46,773 bases of DNA, taken from an uncultured Eubacteriales bacterium (lineage in GTDB: Bacteria; Bacillota; Clostridia; Christensenellales; Aristaeellaceae). Of this stretch, positions 16,772 to 25,085 are shown in pieces; within the stretch, counting starts at the first letter, position 1; each line of letters begins with the position of its first letter. Both the position numbers and the translations under genes were made by a program. Location of the stretch: NCBI GenBank assembly GCA_902800625.1, contig CADCFG010000017.1, positions 1 to 46,773 on the forward strand, in the 5' to 3' direction. The notes below the pieces were generated by a model that was given only the letters and a program-made list of their open reading frames with translations, made no database searches and was not told where the DNA came from.

Positions 16772-16888
16772 CCACGCCCTCCGGATTTGCCTGAAATCCG
16801 TTGGATTTTCGGGCGGCAAGTCTGCAGGGGATGAAATCTGCAAAGCAGAATTACATTCCGTTCCGACGTACACGCCGTCGGGAACGGA
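16772..16888 (+). repeat. Structured intergenic repeat, copy C (5'-shortened)
   Basis: Lacks the first hairpin but retains the CCGGATTTGCC ... GGCGGCAAGTCTG stem capped by GAAATCC-GTT-GGATTTTC, a short middle hairpin (AAATCTGC/GCAGAATT), and a terminal stem CCGTTCCGACG / CGTCGGGAACGG around TACACGC. It lies 117 bp after copy B and 122 bp before the pnp start. Confidence 0.65.
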
Positions 16889-17010
16889 CTGAACATCAGA
16901 GGGGCTCCGCCCCTCCGATACCTCCCCGGGAAATGGCTTTGGAGGTATCGAATCAAAACAAGGTATCAATAAAAGTGTCCATAGAGAGAAACCCAAGGAG
17001 GGAAAACAAT

Positions 17011-19191
17011 ATGTTCAAGAGCTACAGCATGGAACTGGGCGGGCGGACGCTCACCCTGGAATTCGGCAAGTACGCCGAGCAGGCCAGCGGCGCCACCTTC
17101 GTGCGCTATGGCGAGACCTGCGTCCTGGTCACCGCGACGGTGGCCGAGACCCCGCGCCCGGGCATCGATTTCTTCCCGCTGAGCGTGGATTTTGAAGAGA
17201 AGCTCTATTCCGTGGGCCACATTCCCGGCTCCTGGAATCGCCGCGAGGGCCGTCCCGCGGAGAAGGCCATCCTGACCTGCCGCCTGATCGACCGCCCCCT
17301 GCGCCCCCTGTTCCCCAAGGGCATGCGGCATGACGTCTCCGTCGTGTGCACCGTGATGTCCGTCGAGCAGGACAATATCCCCGACATCCCCGCCATGATC
17401 GGCGCTTCCGCGGCCCTGGCCACCAGCCAGATCCCGTGGGCCGGCCCCATCGGCGCCGTGAACATCGGCTATGTGGACGGCGAGTACATCGTCAACCCCA
17501 CCGTGGAGCAGCGCGAGAAGAGCCTGATGAACCTGACCGTCGCCGGCACCAGCGAGGCCGTGCTGATGGTGGAAGCGGGCGCGAAGGAAGTGTCCGAGGA
17601 AGTCATGCTGGGCGCCATCCTGTTCGCCCACGAGGAGATCAAGAAGATCGTCGCCTTCATCAATGGCATCGTCGCCGAGATCGGCAAGGAGAAGAAGGAA
17701 TTCCCGCTGTCCCTGCCGGGCGAGGACGTGAAGGAAGCCGTCCGCGAGTACGCCCTTTCCAAGGTCGAGTGGATGTTCGAGACCTTCGACCGCAGCGAGC
17801 GCAATGCCCGCGAGGAGCAGGTGAAGGCCGAGGTGGCCGAGCACTTTGCCGAGCAGTTTGAGGGCCGCGAGCAGGAGGTTGCCGACGCGCTGTACAACGT
17901 GCAGAAGGAAGTCATGCGCCGCCACATCATCGACAAGGGCGTGCGCCCCGACGGCCGCAAGCTCACCGAGGTTCGCCCCATCTGGTGCGAGGTCGGCGTG
18001 CTGCCCCGTCCCCATGGCTCCGCAGTGTTCACCCGCGGCCAGACCCAGGTCATGACCGTGGCCACCCTGGCGCCCATGTCCGAGCAGCAGATCATCGACG
18101 GCATCGGCACCGAGGACCGCAAGCGCTACATGCATCACTACAACTTCCCGGGCTATTCCACCGGCGAAGCCAAGCCCTCCCGCAGCCCCGGCCGTCGCGA
18201 GATCGGCCACGGCGCCCTGGCGGAGCGCGCGCTGCTGCCCATGATCCCCCCGGTGGAGGAGTTCCCGTACTGCCTGCGCCTGGTCTCCGAGGTCATGAGC
18301 TCCAACGGCTCCACCTCCCAGGCCTCCGTCTGCGGCAGCACCCTGGCCCTGATGGACGCGGGCGTGCCGATCAAGCGCCCCGTGGCCGGCGTGGCCATGG
18401 GCCTGATCAAGGACGTTGAGAACACCGGCAAGGTAGCCGTGCTTACCGACATCCAGGGCCTGGAGGACTTCCTGGGCGACATGGACTTCAAGGTGGCCGG
18501 CACCGCCCAGGGCATCACCGCCATCCAGATGGACATCAAGATCAAGGGCATCGACGAGGCCATCTTGCGCCAGGCGCTGGCCCAGGCCTATGACGGCCGC
18601 ATGCACATTCTGGGCAAGATGCTCGAGGTGCTGCCCGCCCCGCGTGAGAGCCTGAGCAAGTACGCGCCCAAGATCGTCCACTTCTTCATCAATCCCGAGA
18701 AGATCGGCGAGGTGGTTGGCCCCCGCGGCAAGACCATCAACAAGATCATCGAGGAGACCGGCGTGAAGATCGACATCGAGGACGACGGCTCTGTCTATAT
18801 CGCCACCGAGAACGACGAGGCCGCCAAGCGCGCCCGCCAGATCATTGAGGGCATCGCGAAGGATCCCCAGGTGGGCGACGTGTACACCGGCAAGGTCGTG
18901 CGCATCATGACCTTCGGCGCGTTCGTCGAGTTCGCCCCCGGCAAGGACGGCCTGATTCACATCTCCAAGCTGGCCAACGAGCGCGTGGAGAAGGTTGAGG
19001 ACGTCGTGAACATCGGCGACACCCTGGAGGTTCGCATCGGCGAGATCGACGACCAGGGCCGCATCAACCTGGTCCGCAACGACATCGTGTACGACGACGA
19101 CTCCATGCCGGTGCGCCGTCCCCCGCGCCGCGATGGCGATCGGGACCGCCGCGGCGGCGATCGCGATCGCAGGCCGCGCCGTCGGGACTGA
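17011..19191 (+). CDS. pnp: Polyribonucleotide nucleotidyltransferase (PNPase)
   Basis: PNPase is the phosphorolytic 3'-5' exoribonuclease. The 726-residue protein has two RNase PH-like domains (the first with [12 protein letters not shown], the second with [19 protein letters not shown]), the helical linker, a KH domain ([16 protein letters not shown] near 562) and an S1 domain (about 620-690, [22 protein letters not shown]). A short Arg/Asp-rich tail ends it. AAGGAGGG eight bases upstream fixes ATG 17011; a longer in-frame extension to 16801 crosses repeat C and has no family similarity. Its expression is often autoregulated through the 5' leader, which here contains repeats B and C. Confidence 0.96.
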   Translation: MFKSYSMELGGRTLTLEFGKYAEQASGATFVRYGETCVLVTATVAETPRPGIDFFPLSVDFEEKLYSVGHIPGSWNRREGRPAEKAILTCRLIDRPLRPLFPKGMRHDVSVVCTVMSVEQDNIPDIPAMIGASAALATSQIPWAGPIGAVNIGYVDGEYIVNPTVEQREKSLMNLTVAGTSEAVLMVEAGAKEVSEEVMLGAILFAHEEIKKIVAFINGIVAEIGKEKKEFPLSLPGEDVKEAVREYALSKVEWMFETFDRSERNAREEQVKAEVAEHFAEQFEGREQEVADALYNVQKEVMRRHIIDKGVRPDGRKLTEVRPIWCEVGVLPRPHGSAVFTRGQTQVMTVATLAPMSEQQIIDGIGTEDRKRYMHHYNFPGYSTGEAKPSRSPGRREIGHGALAERALLPMIPPVEEFPYCLRLVSEVMSSNGSTSQASVCGSTLALMDAGVPIKRPVAGVAMGLIKDVENTGKVAVLTDIQGLEDFLGDMDFKVAGTAQGITAIQMDIKIKGIDEAILRQALAQAYDGRMHILGKMLEVLPAPRESLSKYAPKIVHFFINPEKIGEVVGPRGKTINKIIEETGVKIDIEDDGSVYIATENDEAAKRARQIIEGIAKDPQVGDVYTGKVVRIMTFGAFVEFAPGKDGLIHISKLANERVEKVEDVVNIGDTLEVRIGEIDDQGRINLVRNDIVYDDDSMPVRRPPRRDGDRDRRGGDRDRRPRRRD

Positions 19192-19201
19192 TAACGGTCA
19201 A

Positions 19202-19268
19202 ACTGGCAGTTGACTGCTGCCGCGAATGAGTGGGCAGCGCCCACTGGCAGTCGCTGCCGCGAATGAGT
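19202..19268 (+). repeat. Short direct repeat between pnp and the GNAT gene
   Basis: ACTGGCAGT ... GCTGCCGCGAATGAGT occurs twice (19202-19231 and 19243-19268) with a small length difference. No function is evident; it looks like a local slippage duplication. Confidence 0.6.
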
Positions 19269-19331
19269 ATCCGGGATTTTGCGCCACTGATTCAAGCGCA
19301 GAATCCCGGTGTTTGTACAGGGGGAAAACGT

Positions 19332-19772
19332 ATGGATTCGAGGATCGTTGATTCAGAGATTACCCTGATTCCGTACTATCCCAACGAGGCCGTGGCCCTG
19401 CCCTGGTACCAGGATGTGGAGCTGTGCCGCCAGGTGGACAATCGCGCCGAGCCCTACACCCTTGAACGCCTGCGGGCGATGTACGCATTTCTTTCAAGTC
19501 ATGGGAAATGCTATTACATAGAGTACTGCGGCGAATTGGTGGGGGACGTGACGCTGAAGGACGACGGGGAGATCGCCATCGTGGTGTGTGCCGGTTTCCA
19601 GAACAGGGGCATCGGGCGGCGCTGCGTCAGGGAGATGGTCGCGCTGGCCCGGGAACAGGGCATGAGAGAGGTTCGAGCGAATATCTATTCGTTCAACGCC
19701 CGCAGCCAGAGGATGTTTCAATCGGTTGGATTTGAACAGATCGACGAAGAATGGCATCGCCTATGTCTATGA
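19332..19772 (+). CDS. GNAT-family N-acetyltransferase
   Basis: A 146-residue acetyltransferase with the acetyl-CoA pyrophosphate-binding loop of motif A in AGFQNRGIGRRCVREMV (about 94-110), and a C-terminal SFNARSQRMFQSVGFEQ, the usual motif B ending. Substrate unknown. ATG 19332 follows AGGGGGA; upstream in-frame codons back to 19230 lie in the repeat region. Its stop overlaps the next GNAT gene, and both sit between pnp and the M16 peptidase. Confidence 0.87.
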   Translation: MDSRIVDSEITLIPYYPNEAVALPWYQDVELCRQVDNRAEPYTLERLRAMYAFLSSHGKCYYIEYCGELVGDVTLKDDGEIAIVVCAGFQNRGIGRRCVREMVALAREQGMREVRANIYSFNARSQRMFQSVGFEQIDEEWHRLCL

Positions 19773-20698
19773 AAAACATCATCACCAAACAGTTCCAGCC
19801 GCTGACGGACGAGGGTCGGGTGTGGGACTTCATGGTCGAGGTCTATGATGAAAACTGGTCCAACGGCGTGCCCGCGCCGTTCTTCGAGTACGCCCTCGCT
19901 TCGGCCTGGCTGGACAAGAACTATCTGTTTTCAAACCGGCTTTGGCTGGACGGGGACAGGGTCGTGGCCTTCGCCTTCTATGAGAACCCATGCACCGACG
20001 TATATGTCAACCTGCGGCCCGGCTACGAGGCACTGGCGGAGGAGATCGTCGAATACGGGGAGACGCGGATGCCCCGCTTCGGCGGCGAAAAGGAATTCGT
20101 GCTGTTCCCGGGGCAGACGGCGCTGATCGAGGCGGTGAAGCGCCGGAGCTACGTCATCGGCCACGAGGAAGTGGACAACGCCTTCGACTTTCAGGCCGGA
20201 ACGCTGGACCATCCGCTGCCCGAGGGCTTTCACGTGATCGACCCGCCCTCCTGCGAGCCGGAGAAGCTGGCCCGCTGCTTCTGGAGGGGCTTTGGCAACG
20301 ATGAGCGCGAACCCTTTGAGAACTGGGCGGAGCGGGTGACTGGCGACGACTGGACGGCCCAGCGGTCCTACTACGGCGTGCTGGGCGAGACCCTGGCGCC
20401 GCCGCCCCACGCCACCTATGACCACAACGTCATCATCGCCGACGAGACGGGGGAGTACGCCTGCTTCTCGGGCATGTGGTGGGTGCCGGAGAACCATCTG
20501 GCCTACATGGAGCCGCTTTGCACGGTTCCCGAGCATCAGCACAAGGGCCTGGCCGCGGCGGCGCTGTCCATGCACGTCCGGCGCCTGCGGCCCCTGGGCG
20601 CGAGGCGGATGACCGGCGGCGGCAGCCCGTTCTATTCCCGCATCGGCTATAACCGCCAAATCCATTGGCTGCATTGGAAAAAGGAGCAAACCAAATGA
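19769..20698 (+). CDS. GNAT-family N-acetyltransferase, two-part
   Basis: A 309-residue protein whose C-terminal third carries a GNAT core: MEPLCTVPEHQHKGLAAAAL is motif A, with a following strand ending MTGGGSPFYSRIGYNR. The N-terminal two thirds may be a degenerate second GNAT domain. The start is uncertain: ATG 19769 overlaps the preceding stop (ATGA), and ATG 19763 or 19751 would add two or six residues; none has a good Shine-Dalgarno site. It overlaps the M16 gene by 4 bp. Confidence 0.8.
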   Translation: MKNIITKQFQPLTDEGRVWDFMVEVYDENWSNGVPAPFFEYALASAWLDKNYLFSNRLWLDGDRVVAFAFYENPCTDVYVNLRPGYEALAEEIVEYGETRMPRFGGEKEFVLFPGQTALIEAVKRRSYVIGHEEVDNAFDFQAGTLDHPLPEGFHVIDPPSCEPEKLARCFWRGFGNDEREPFENWAERVTGDDWTAQRSYYGVLGETLAPPPHATYDHNVIIADETGEYACFSGMWWVPENHLAYMEPLCTVPEHQHKGLAAAALSMHVRRLRPLGARRMTGGGSPFYSRIGYNRQIHWLHWKKEQTK

Positions 20699-21945
20699 CA
20701 TTCGATCAGATCACCCTGCCCAACGGGCTGCGCATCATCGGCGAGCGGATTCCGCACTTTCGCTCGGTGTCCGTGGGCCTGTGGATGGGCGCAGGCTCGC
20801 AGTTTGAGAGGGGCGACGAGGGCGGCGTGAGCCACTTCCTGGAGCACATGGTGTTCAAGGGCACCGAGAAGCGCACGGCTCGGCAGATCGCCGAAGAGAT
20901 GGACGCGGTGGGCGGCCAGCTGAACGCATTTACCGCCAAGGAGTGCACCTGCTTTTACGCCAAGGTGGTGGACGAGCACCTGCCCCTGGCCATGGACGTG
21001 ATCACCGACATGGCGCTGCACCCGGCCTTCGATCCCGAGGAGATGAAGAAGGAAAAAGGCGTGGTGATCGAGGAGATCGCCATGGCCGAGGACACGCCGG
21101 AGGATCTGGTACACGAGATACTGATGCTGGCCCACTACGGCGACCAGGCGGTGTCCCGGCCCATCCTGGGCACCGAGGACAGCGTCTCCGGCTGCAGCCG
21201 GGAGAAGCTGGCGGGCTACTGGTCAAGGATGTACCGCCCCCAGAACGCGGTGCTGGCCATCGCGGGCAATTACGAATGGGACGCCGTGCTGGACATGGCC
21301 CGGAGCCTGCTGGGCGACTGGAAGAGCGAGGGTCTTGAGAAGCTGGCCTGCGTGACCCACGCCGTGGCGCCCACGATCCTCACCAAGGAGAAGGACATCG
21401 AGCAGGTGCACATCTGCCTGGGCTATCCGGCGCTTCCCATGGGCGACGAGCGCAACTACGACATCGCCATCTTCAACAGCGTGTTCGGCGGGGCCATGTC
21501 ATCCCGCCTGTTTCAGAAGATCCGCGAGGAGCTGGGCATGGCCTACACGGTCTACAGCTATCCCAACACCTATACCGACTCCGGCATGCTGTCCGTCTAC
21601 GCGGCCTGCAGTCCGGAAAACGCCGTACAGGTCTACGACATGATCCGCGCCGAGGCACATGCGATTGCCGAGAGCGGCATGACGGAGGCGGAGTTCGCCA
21701 TGGCGCGGGAGCAGCTGAAGTCCGGCTACATCCTGGGGCTGGAGAGCACCTCCGCCCGGATGCAGTCCAACGGCCGGCGGCTTCTGCTGATGAATACCAC
21801 CCGCACCGAGACCGAGACCATCGACCGCATCAACGCCGTGCGGTTCGACGCCGTGAACGCCCTGATGCGCGCAATTCTCACCGCGCCAAATTCCGTGGCG
21901 CTGGTGGGCAAGGGCGTGGAGAAGATCGCGGAGAAGATCGGGTAA
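20695..21945 (+). CDS. M16-family zinc peptidase (processing-peptidase-like)
   Basis: A 416-residue M16 metallopeptidase with the inverted zinc motif HFLEH (47-51) and a third ligand Glu 127 in VVIEEI, at the expected 76-residue distance. The inactive-half C-terminal domain follows (GGAMSSRLFQKIREELGMAYTVYSY). It matches the Bacillus MlpA/YmxG group, whose gene lies downstream of pnp. ATG 20695 overlaps the preceding stop (ATGA), with GGAG upstream. The HxxEH site looks complete, so activity is expected. Confidence 0.9.
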   Translation: MTFDQITLPNGLRIIGERIPHFRSVSVGLWMGAGSQFERGDEGGVSHFLEHMVFKGTEKRTARQIAEEMDAVGGQLNAFTAKECTCFYAKVVDEHLPLAMDVITDMALHPAFDPEEMKKEKGVVIEEIAMAEDTPEDLVHEILMLAHYGDQAVSRPILGTEDSVSGCSREKLAGYWSRMYRPQNAVLAIAGNYEWDAVLDMARSLLGDWKSEGLEKLACVTHAVAPTILTKEKDIEQVHICLGYPALPMGDERNYDIAIFNSVFGGAMSSRLFQKIREELGMAYTVYSYPNTYTDSGMLSVYAACSPENAVQVYDMIRAEAHAIAESGMTEAEFAMAREQLKSGYILGLESTSARMQSNGRRLLLMNTTRTETETIDRINAVRFDAVNALMRAILTAPNSVALVGKGVEKIAEKIG

Positions 21946-21949
21946 CTCC

Positions 21950-22090
21950 CTCCGGCCCTTCGGGCCACCTCCCTCGAGGAGGGAGGCTGTCATACTGGCT
22001 TCCTGTCTGGGCTCCCTCTTTGAGGGAGCTGGCTGGCCGAAGGCCAGACTGAGGGAGTTCTTCAAAGATTCCCATCTCTCCGCGATGAAC
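21950..22090. repeat. CTCCCTC/GAGGGAG palindromic repeat cluster
   Basis: Several nested palindromes: CGGCCC/GGGCC, CCTCCCTC-GAG-GAGGGAGG, GCTCCCTC-TTT-GAGGGAGC and TGGCC-GAA-GGCCA. This style of CTCCCTC/GAGGGAG element is common between genes in gut Clostridia. No ORF. Confidence 0.6.
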
Positions 22091-22097
22091 CAAAGCA

Positions 22098-22128
22098 CAG
22101 GCTCCCTCCGTGAGGGAGCCTGTTTTCC
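22098..22128 (+). terminator. Intrinsic terminator after the M16 gene
   Basis: A perfect 11-bp stem CAGGCTCCCTC / GAGGGAGCCTG with a 3-nt loop followed by TTTTCC. It probably ends the rpsO-pnp-GNAT-M16 transcription unit. Confidence 0.7.
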
Positions 22129-22197
22129 TGACACACGGCGCCCCATCCCCGCATACCATGCAATATGGCCGACAGGCCGTTCATGGAGGCGATAGGG

Positions 22198-22389
22198 ATG
22201 GGGCGTTTTTGCGGCTATAAAGGGTATAAATATCGATCTTCCGGCGGCGGCACCCGGGTGGCGGGCGTCGCACTGATGATCGTCGGGGCGCTGATGTTTC
22301 TGATCTTCGTGCCCCGGTGGGTGTGGACATCGGCGCTGGGCATCGTGCTGATCAGCGTGGGCTTCCTGCTTTGGCGGTTCGGGGAATAG
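22198..22389 (+). CDS. Small two-helix membrane protein, unknown function
   Basis: A 63-residue protein: a basic aromatic start (MGRFCGYKGYKYRSS), then two hydrophobic helices (about 22-39 and 43-58) separated by a PRWVW turn, ending WRFGE. GGAGG at 22185-22189, eight bases upstream, supports ATG 22198 over the in-frame ATG 22165 or 22183. No family recognised. It stands alone between terminators. Confidence 0.6.
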   Translation: MGRFCGYKGYKYRSSGGGTRVAGVALMIVGALMFLIFVPRWVWTSALGIVLISVGFLLWRFGE

Positions 22390-22394
22390 AGATG

Positions 22395-22420
22395 CGGCGG
22401 CAGTTGCAAAACTGCCGCCG
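22395..22420 (+). terminator. Strong hairpin after the small membrane gene
   Basis: CGGCGGCAGTT-GCAA-AACTGCCGCCG, a perfect 11-bp stem with a 4-nt loop just after the stop codon. It has no U-run, but a second hairpin with one follows. Confidence 0.5.
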
Positions 22421-22452
22421 TCAGACCGCCGATAAAGCCCGCAAACACAAAT

Positions 22453-22488
22453 ATCTCTGCTGACGAAAAGGAATTGGCAGAGATTTTT
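22453..22488 (+). terminator. Intrinsic terminator-like hairpin
   Basis: ATCTCTGC / GCAGAGAT (8 bp, 16-nt loop) followed by TTTT. A third stem, GCAAAAGGCG / CGCCCTTTTTGC at 22511-22550, lies between the two convergent genes and could end the minus-strand ydcF transcript. Confidence 0.55.
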
Positions 22489-22600
22489 GCTTGCTGTGTC
22501 AGCATCACTTGCAAAAGGCGGTCTTACTGCCGGGTAAGCGCCCTTTTTGCGGGCTTGATTCCTTGCCTTGCAGATCTTCCCGGCGGCCTTGTGACAGTGG

Positions 22601-23338
22601 TCACAGCCTGCCCCGCAGCGCGTGCACCGTGATGGACACGGCCTCGCGGATCATGAAGTGGAACAGCGTCGGGCCGGTGTAGGTGGCGGCGATGCCGTGG
22701 ACGTTGGTCAACCCCGCCTTCTTCGCCAGCCGCAGCGAGCGCCAGATGTGATAGTTGTTGGTGACGATGGCGACGGCGGCGCCGGGATCGCCGATCATGG
22801 CCTTGCAGTTTTCGATGTTCTCCCGGGTGTCGGTGGACTTATCCTCCAGCCAGATGCGGCCTTCGTCCACGCCCCGCTTCACCAGTTCGTCCCGGATGCA
22901 CTGGGCTTCGCTGACGGGCTCGTTTTTGCCCTGGCCGCCGGAGGCGATGATGATGGCGTCCGGGTGGTCGTCCAGAACGGCCATCACGGCGTTCAGCCGC
23001 CGGGTCAGCGCCGGGCTGGGGCCGTCCTGGTACACGCTGGCGCCCAGCACGATCAGGTAGTCCATCCCGGCCGGGGCGGTGGCGTGCATGCCGCTGATCA
23101 CCAGACACTCCAGCGCGATCACCAGCGCCAGTCCCGCGCCCAGCAGACACCGCCAGGCCAGGCGCAGCCAATGGGGCAGGCCGGCGCGGGTCAGCAGGCC
23201 CGCCGCCACCAGCACCGCGCCCAGCGCGGGCCAGATCCAGCTGATGCTAAGCCCAAAGCGGGAGTACAGGCCGATCAGGATATAGTAGAGGAAGCAGGCG
23301 GCGCCCGCGACGATATAGACGATACCCAGCGTGCTCAC
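22601..23338 (-). CDS. YdcF/SanA-family (DUF218) membrane protein
   Basis: A 245-residue protein with about three N-terminal membrane helices (residues ~5-85), then a cytoplasmic or surface DUF218 domain: MDYLIVLGASVYQDGPSPALTRRL, AIIIASGGQGKNEPVSEAQC, LEDKSTDTRENI and AIVTNNYHIWRSLRLAKKAG. These are the conserved strands of YdcF-like proteins, implicated in envelope metabolism. GTG start with AAGGAA eight bases upstream. Monocistronic. Confidence 0.87.
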   Translation of the reverse strand: MSTLGIVYIVAGAACFLYYILIGLYSRFGLSISWIWPALGAVLVAAGLLTRAGLPHWLRLAWRCLLGAGLALVIALECLVISGMHATAPAGMDYLIVLGASVYQDGPSPALTRRLNAVMAVLDDHPDAIIIASGGQGKNEPVSEAQCIRDELVKRGVDEGRIWLEDKSTDTRENIENCKAMIGDPGAAVAIVTNNYHIWRSLRLAKKAGLTNVHGIAATYTGPTLFHFMIREAVSITVHALRGRL

Positions 23339-23416
23339 GGGATCATTCCTTTCAGGGTTGGTGGAAGCTATTATACGCGGGAAAGGTTAAATGCAATAGG
23401 GCGCGTCGGGACAAAA

Positions 23417-23506
23417 AAAGATCCTTCGACATTGCTCGAACCGCCGTCTTCAAACGGCTGTCATTCCGGGCGCGGCGGGGCCGCTGTCGAAGAATCCTCT
23501 TGAATA
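23417..23506. repeat. Imperfect inverted repeat upstream of ydcF
   Basis: AAGATCCTTCGACA and, about 60 bp later, TGTCGAAGAATCCTCTT form imperfect arms around CCGTC..ACGG and GGGCGCGGCGG segments. It resembles the GATCCTTCGAC-type intergenic repeats frequent in gut Clostridia. No ORF. Confidence 0.5.
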
Positions 23507-23519
23507 TTCTGTTGGTGCC

Positions 23520-23939
23520 CTACGCCAGCGGGATCCGCCCCTCGATCACGTCGTCCAGGGTGATGCCGTTCAGGTAGTTGAAGATCAGCTTCTCCAGCTC
23601 CGTCCACACCGGCAGGGTCTTGCACTTGTGGCAGCGCTTGCAGCTGTTGGGCGACTGCTCCAGGCAGGAGACGGGGCTCATGCTGCCTTCCACCACCTGC
23701 AGGATGTTGTGCACCGTGTATTCCGAAGCGGGTTTGGCAAGCATGTAGCCGCCCAGGTAGCCCCGCACGGCGCGCAGCATGCCCGCCTGGCTCAGATGCA
23801 GGGCGATCTGCTCCAGATACTTCTTGGAAATGTCCTGGCGCAGCGCCACGTCCTTCAGCGTGACGTAGCCGTTCTTCTGGTTCTCGGCGATGTCGATCAT
23901 CATGCGCAGCGCGTAGCGCCCCTTGGTCGAAATCTTCAC
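23520..23939 (-). CDS. Rrf2-family transcriptional regulator with cysteine cluster
   Basis: A 139-residue Rrf2 protein: KISTKGRYALRMMIDIAE start, wHTH with DISKKYLEQIALHLSQAGMLRAVRGYLGGYML, and a cysteine-rich segment C92-x7-C100-x2-C103-x2-C106. Rrf2 proteins with three cysteines (IscR, NsrR) bind Fe-S clusters, whereas CymR lacks them; four cysteines here suggest iron-sulfur or thiol sensing. GTG 23939 is set by AGGAGGGG upstream. It is divergent from a methionine-type ABC importer, which it may control by analogy with CymR-regulated sulfur genes (inference). Confidence 0.9.
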   Translation of the reverse strand: MKISTKGRYALRMMIDIAENQKNGYVTLKDVALRQDISKKYLEQIALHLSQAGMLRAVRGYLGGYMLAKPASEYTVHNILQVVEGSMSPVSCLEQSPNSCKRCHKCKTLPVWTELEKLIFNYLNGITLDDVIEGRIPLA

Positions 23940-24115
23940 ACCCAACCCCTCCTGTGGGTTAACGCAACCGTCGAGCAATGGTTGCCCCAATTCAATATGT
24001 ATAAATTGTAACATAATTCATTCATTTATGCAAGACACTTTAATAAAAATCATGGTGAAATGCGGGAGCAAGCACAAAAAAGGCAAGTTTTGACTCCATT
24101 TTCCATGAGGATTGA

Positions 24116-24173
24116 CCAATAATATCGCAGATATAGATAAAAACTATAATACGGTATCGCATTAGGGTATTGG
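24116..24173. promoter_or_regulatory. AT-rich divergent control region, possible regulator site
   Basis: Between the Rrf2 gene and metQ lies an A/T-rich stretch flanked by the complementary hexamers CCAATA (24116-24121) and TATTGG (24168-24173), with the repeated GGTAT (24153, 24166). It is a reasonable place for Rrf2 binding. No S-box or T-box leader signature is visible, although such elements commonly control methionine transport in Firmicutes. Confidence 0.3.
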
Positions 24174-24199
24174 ACAAACCTATAGCGGCGTGCTAAAAT
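24170..24199 (+). promoter_or_regulatory. Sigma-A promoter for metQ
   Basis: TTGGAC (24170-24175) and TAAAAT (24194-24199) with an 18-bp spacer, 30 bp before the metQ ATG. Confidence 0.65.
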
Positions 24200-24229
24200 G
24201 GGTTCAGTTCAAAAACAGGAGGTAATCCC

Positions 24230-25078
24230 ATGAAGCTCAACAAACTGTTTGCCGTCCTTCTGGCGGCCCTGCTGATCCTCTCCTCCGTCGCCGCGCTGGC
24301 CGACATCACCATCGGCGTGCCGGACGACACCACCAACGAGGCCCGCGCGCTGCAGCTGCTGGTGGACAACGGCATCATCGAGCTGGCCGAGGGCGCCGGC
24401 GAGACCGCCACCAAGGCCGACGTGATCGCCGAGGGCATCGAGATCGTTGAGATCCAGGCCGACCAGATCGTCAACCAGCTGCCCGACCTGGACTACGCCG
24501 TCATCAACGGCAACTACGTCATGGACGCCCTCGCGGCGGACTTCGACATCTCCGCGCCCCTCGCGCTGGAATCCGAGGAAGCCTACCTGCCCCGGGCCAA
24601 CGTCATCGCCGTGAAGGGCGAGAACGCGGACGCCGACCTGACCAAGGCGCTGGTGGCCGCGGTGCGCAGCCAGAAGGTGGCCGACTACATCGCCGAGACC
24701 TACGGCGGCGGCGCCATCAGCGTGGTGGACGAGCCCACCGACGGCTTTGATCCCGACGTGGATTACGACGCCCTGGCCGGCCAGACCATCATCATCGCCG
24801 CCACGCCCACGCCCCATGCCCAGATCCTGGAGGTCGTGAAGGAGATCCTGGCCGAGAAGGACATCACCCTGGACATCGAGGTGTTCACCGGCTACACCGA
24901 GGAAAACCCCGCCGTTGACGCCGGCGACGCCTACGCCAACTACTTCCAGCACCAGCCCTACCTGGATTCCTATGTGGAGGAGACCGGCGGCGACGTGGTG
25001 AGTGTGACCACCGTGCACACCGAGCCCATGGGCCTCTACGGCGGCAAGCAGGCCGACCTGAGCGCGCTGGGCAAGTAA
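24230..25078 (+). CDS. metQ: MetQ/NlpA-family substrate-binding protein, circularly permuted
   Basis: A 282-residue exported binding protein of the methionine importer. After a signal peptide (1-24) the order of family segments is reversed. Residues 25-165 match what is normally the C-terminal part (ITIGVPDDTTNEARALQLL, AVINGNY). A linker (166-184) leads to what is normally the mature N-terminus (IIIAATPTPHAQILEVVK, ANYFQHQPYL, TEPMGLYGGK, 187-273). Residues at the usual ligand positions are kept (N36, R39, N93, F239, H241). The signal peptide has no lipobox cysteine, so it should not be a lipoprotein, unlike most MetQ in Gram-positives. AGGAGG precedes the ATG. Confidence 0.88.
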   Translation: MKLNKLFAVLLAALLILSSVAALADITIGVPDDTTNEARALQLLVDNGIIELAEGAGETATKADVIAEGIEIVEIQADQIVNQLPDLDYAVINGNYVMDALAADFDISAPLALESEEAYLPRANVIAVKGENADADLTKALVAAVRSQKVADYIAETYGGGAISVVDEPTDGFDPDVDYDALAGQTIIIAATPTPHAQILEVVKEILAEKDITLDIEVFTGYTEENPAVDAGDAYANYFQHQPYLDSYVEETGGDVVSVTTVHTEPMGLYGGKQADLSALGK

Positions 25079-25085
25079 TTCACCC

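Noticed and set aside
16801..17010. N-terminal extension of PNPase
   Set aside because: It would read through structured repeat C, has no family similarity, and the strong RBS fixes the start at 17011.
24015..24229. SAM (S-box) or T-box riboswitch for the methionine importer
   Set aside because: None of the conserved core sequences could be found, and the space after the promoter is only ~30 nt.
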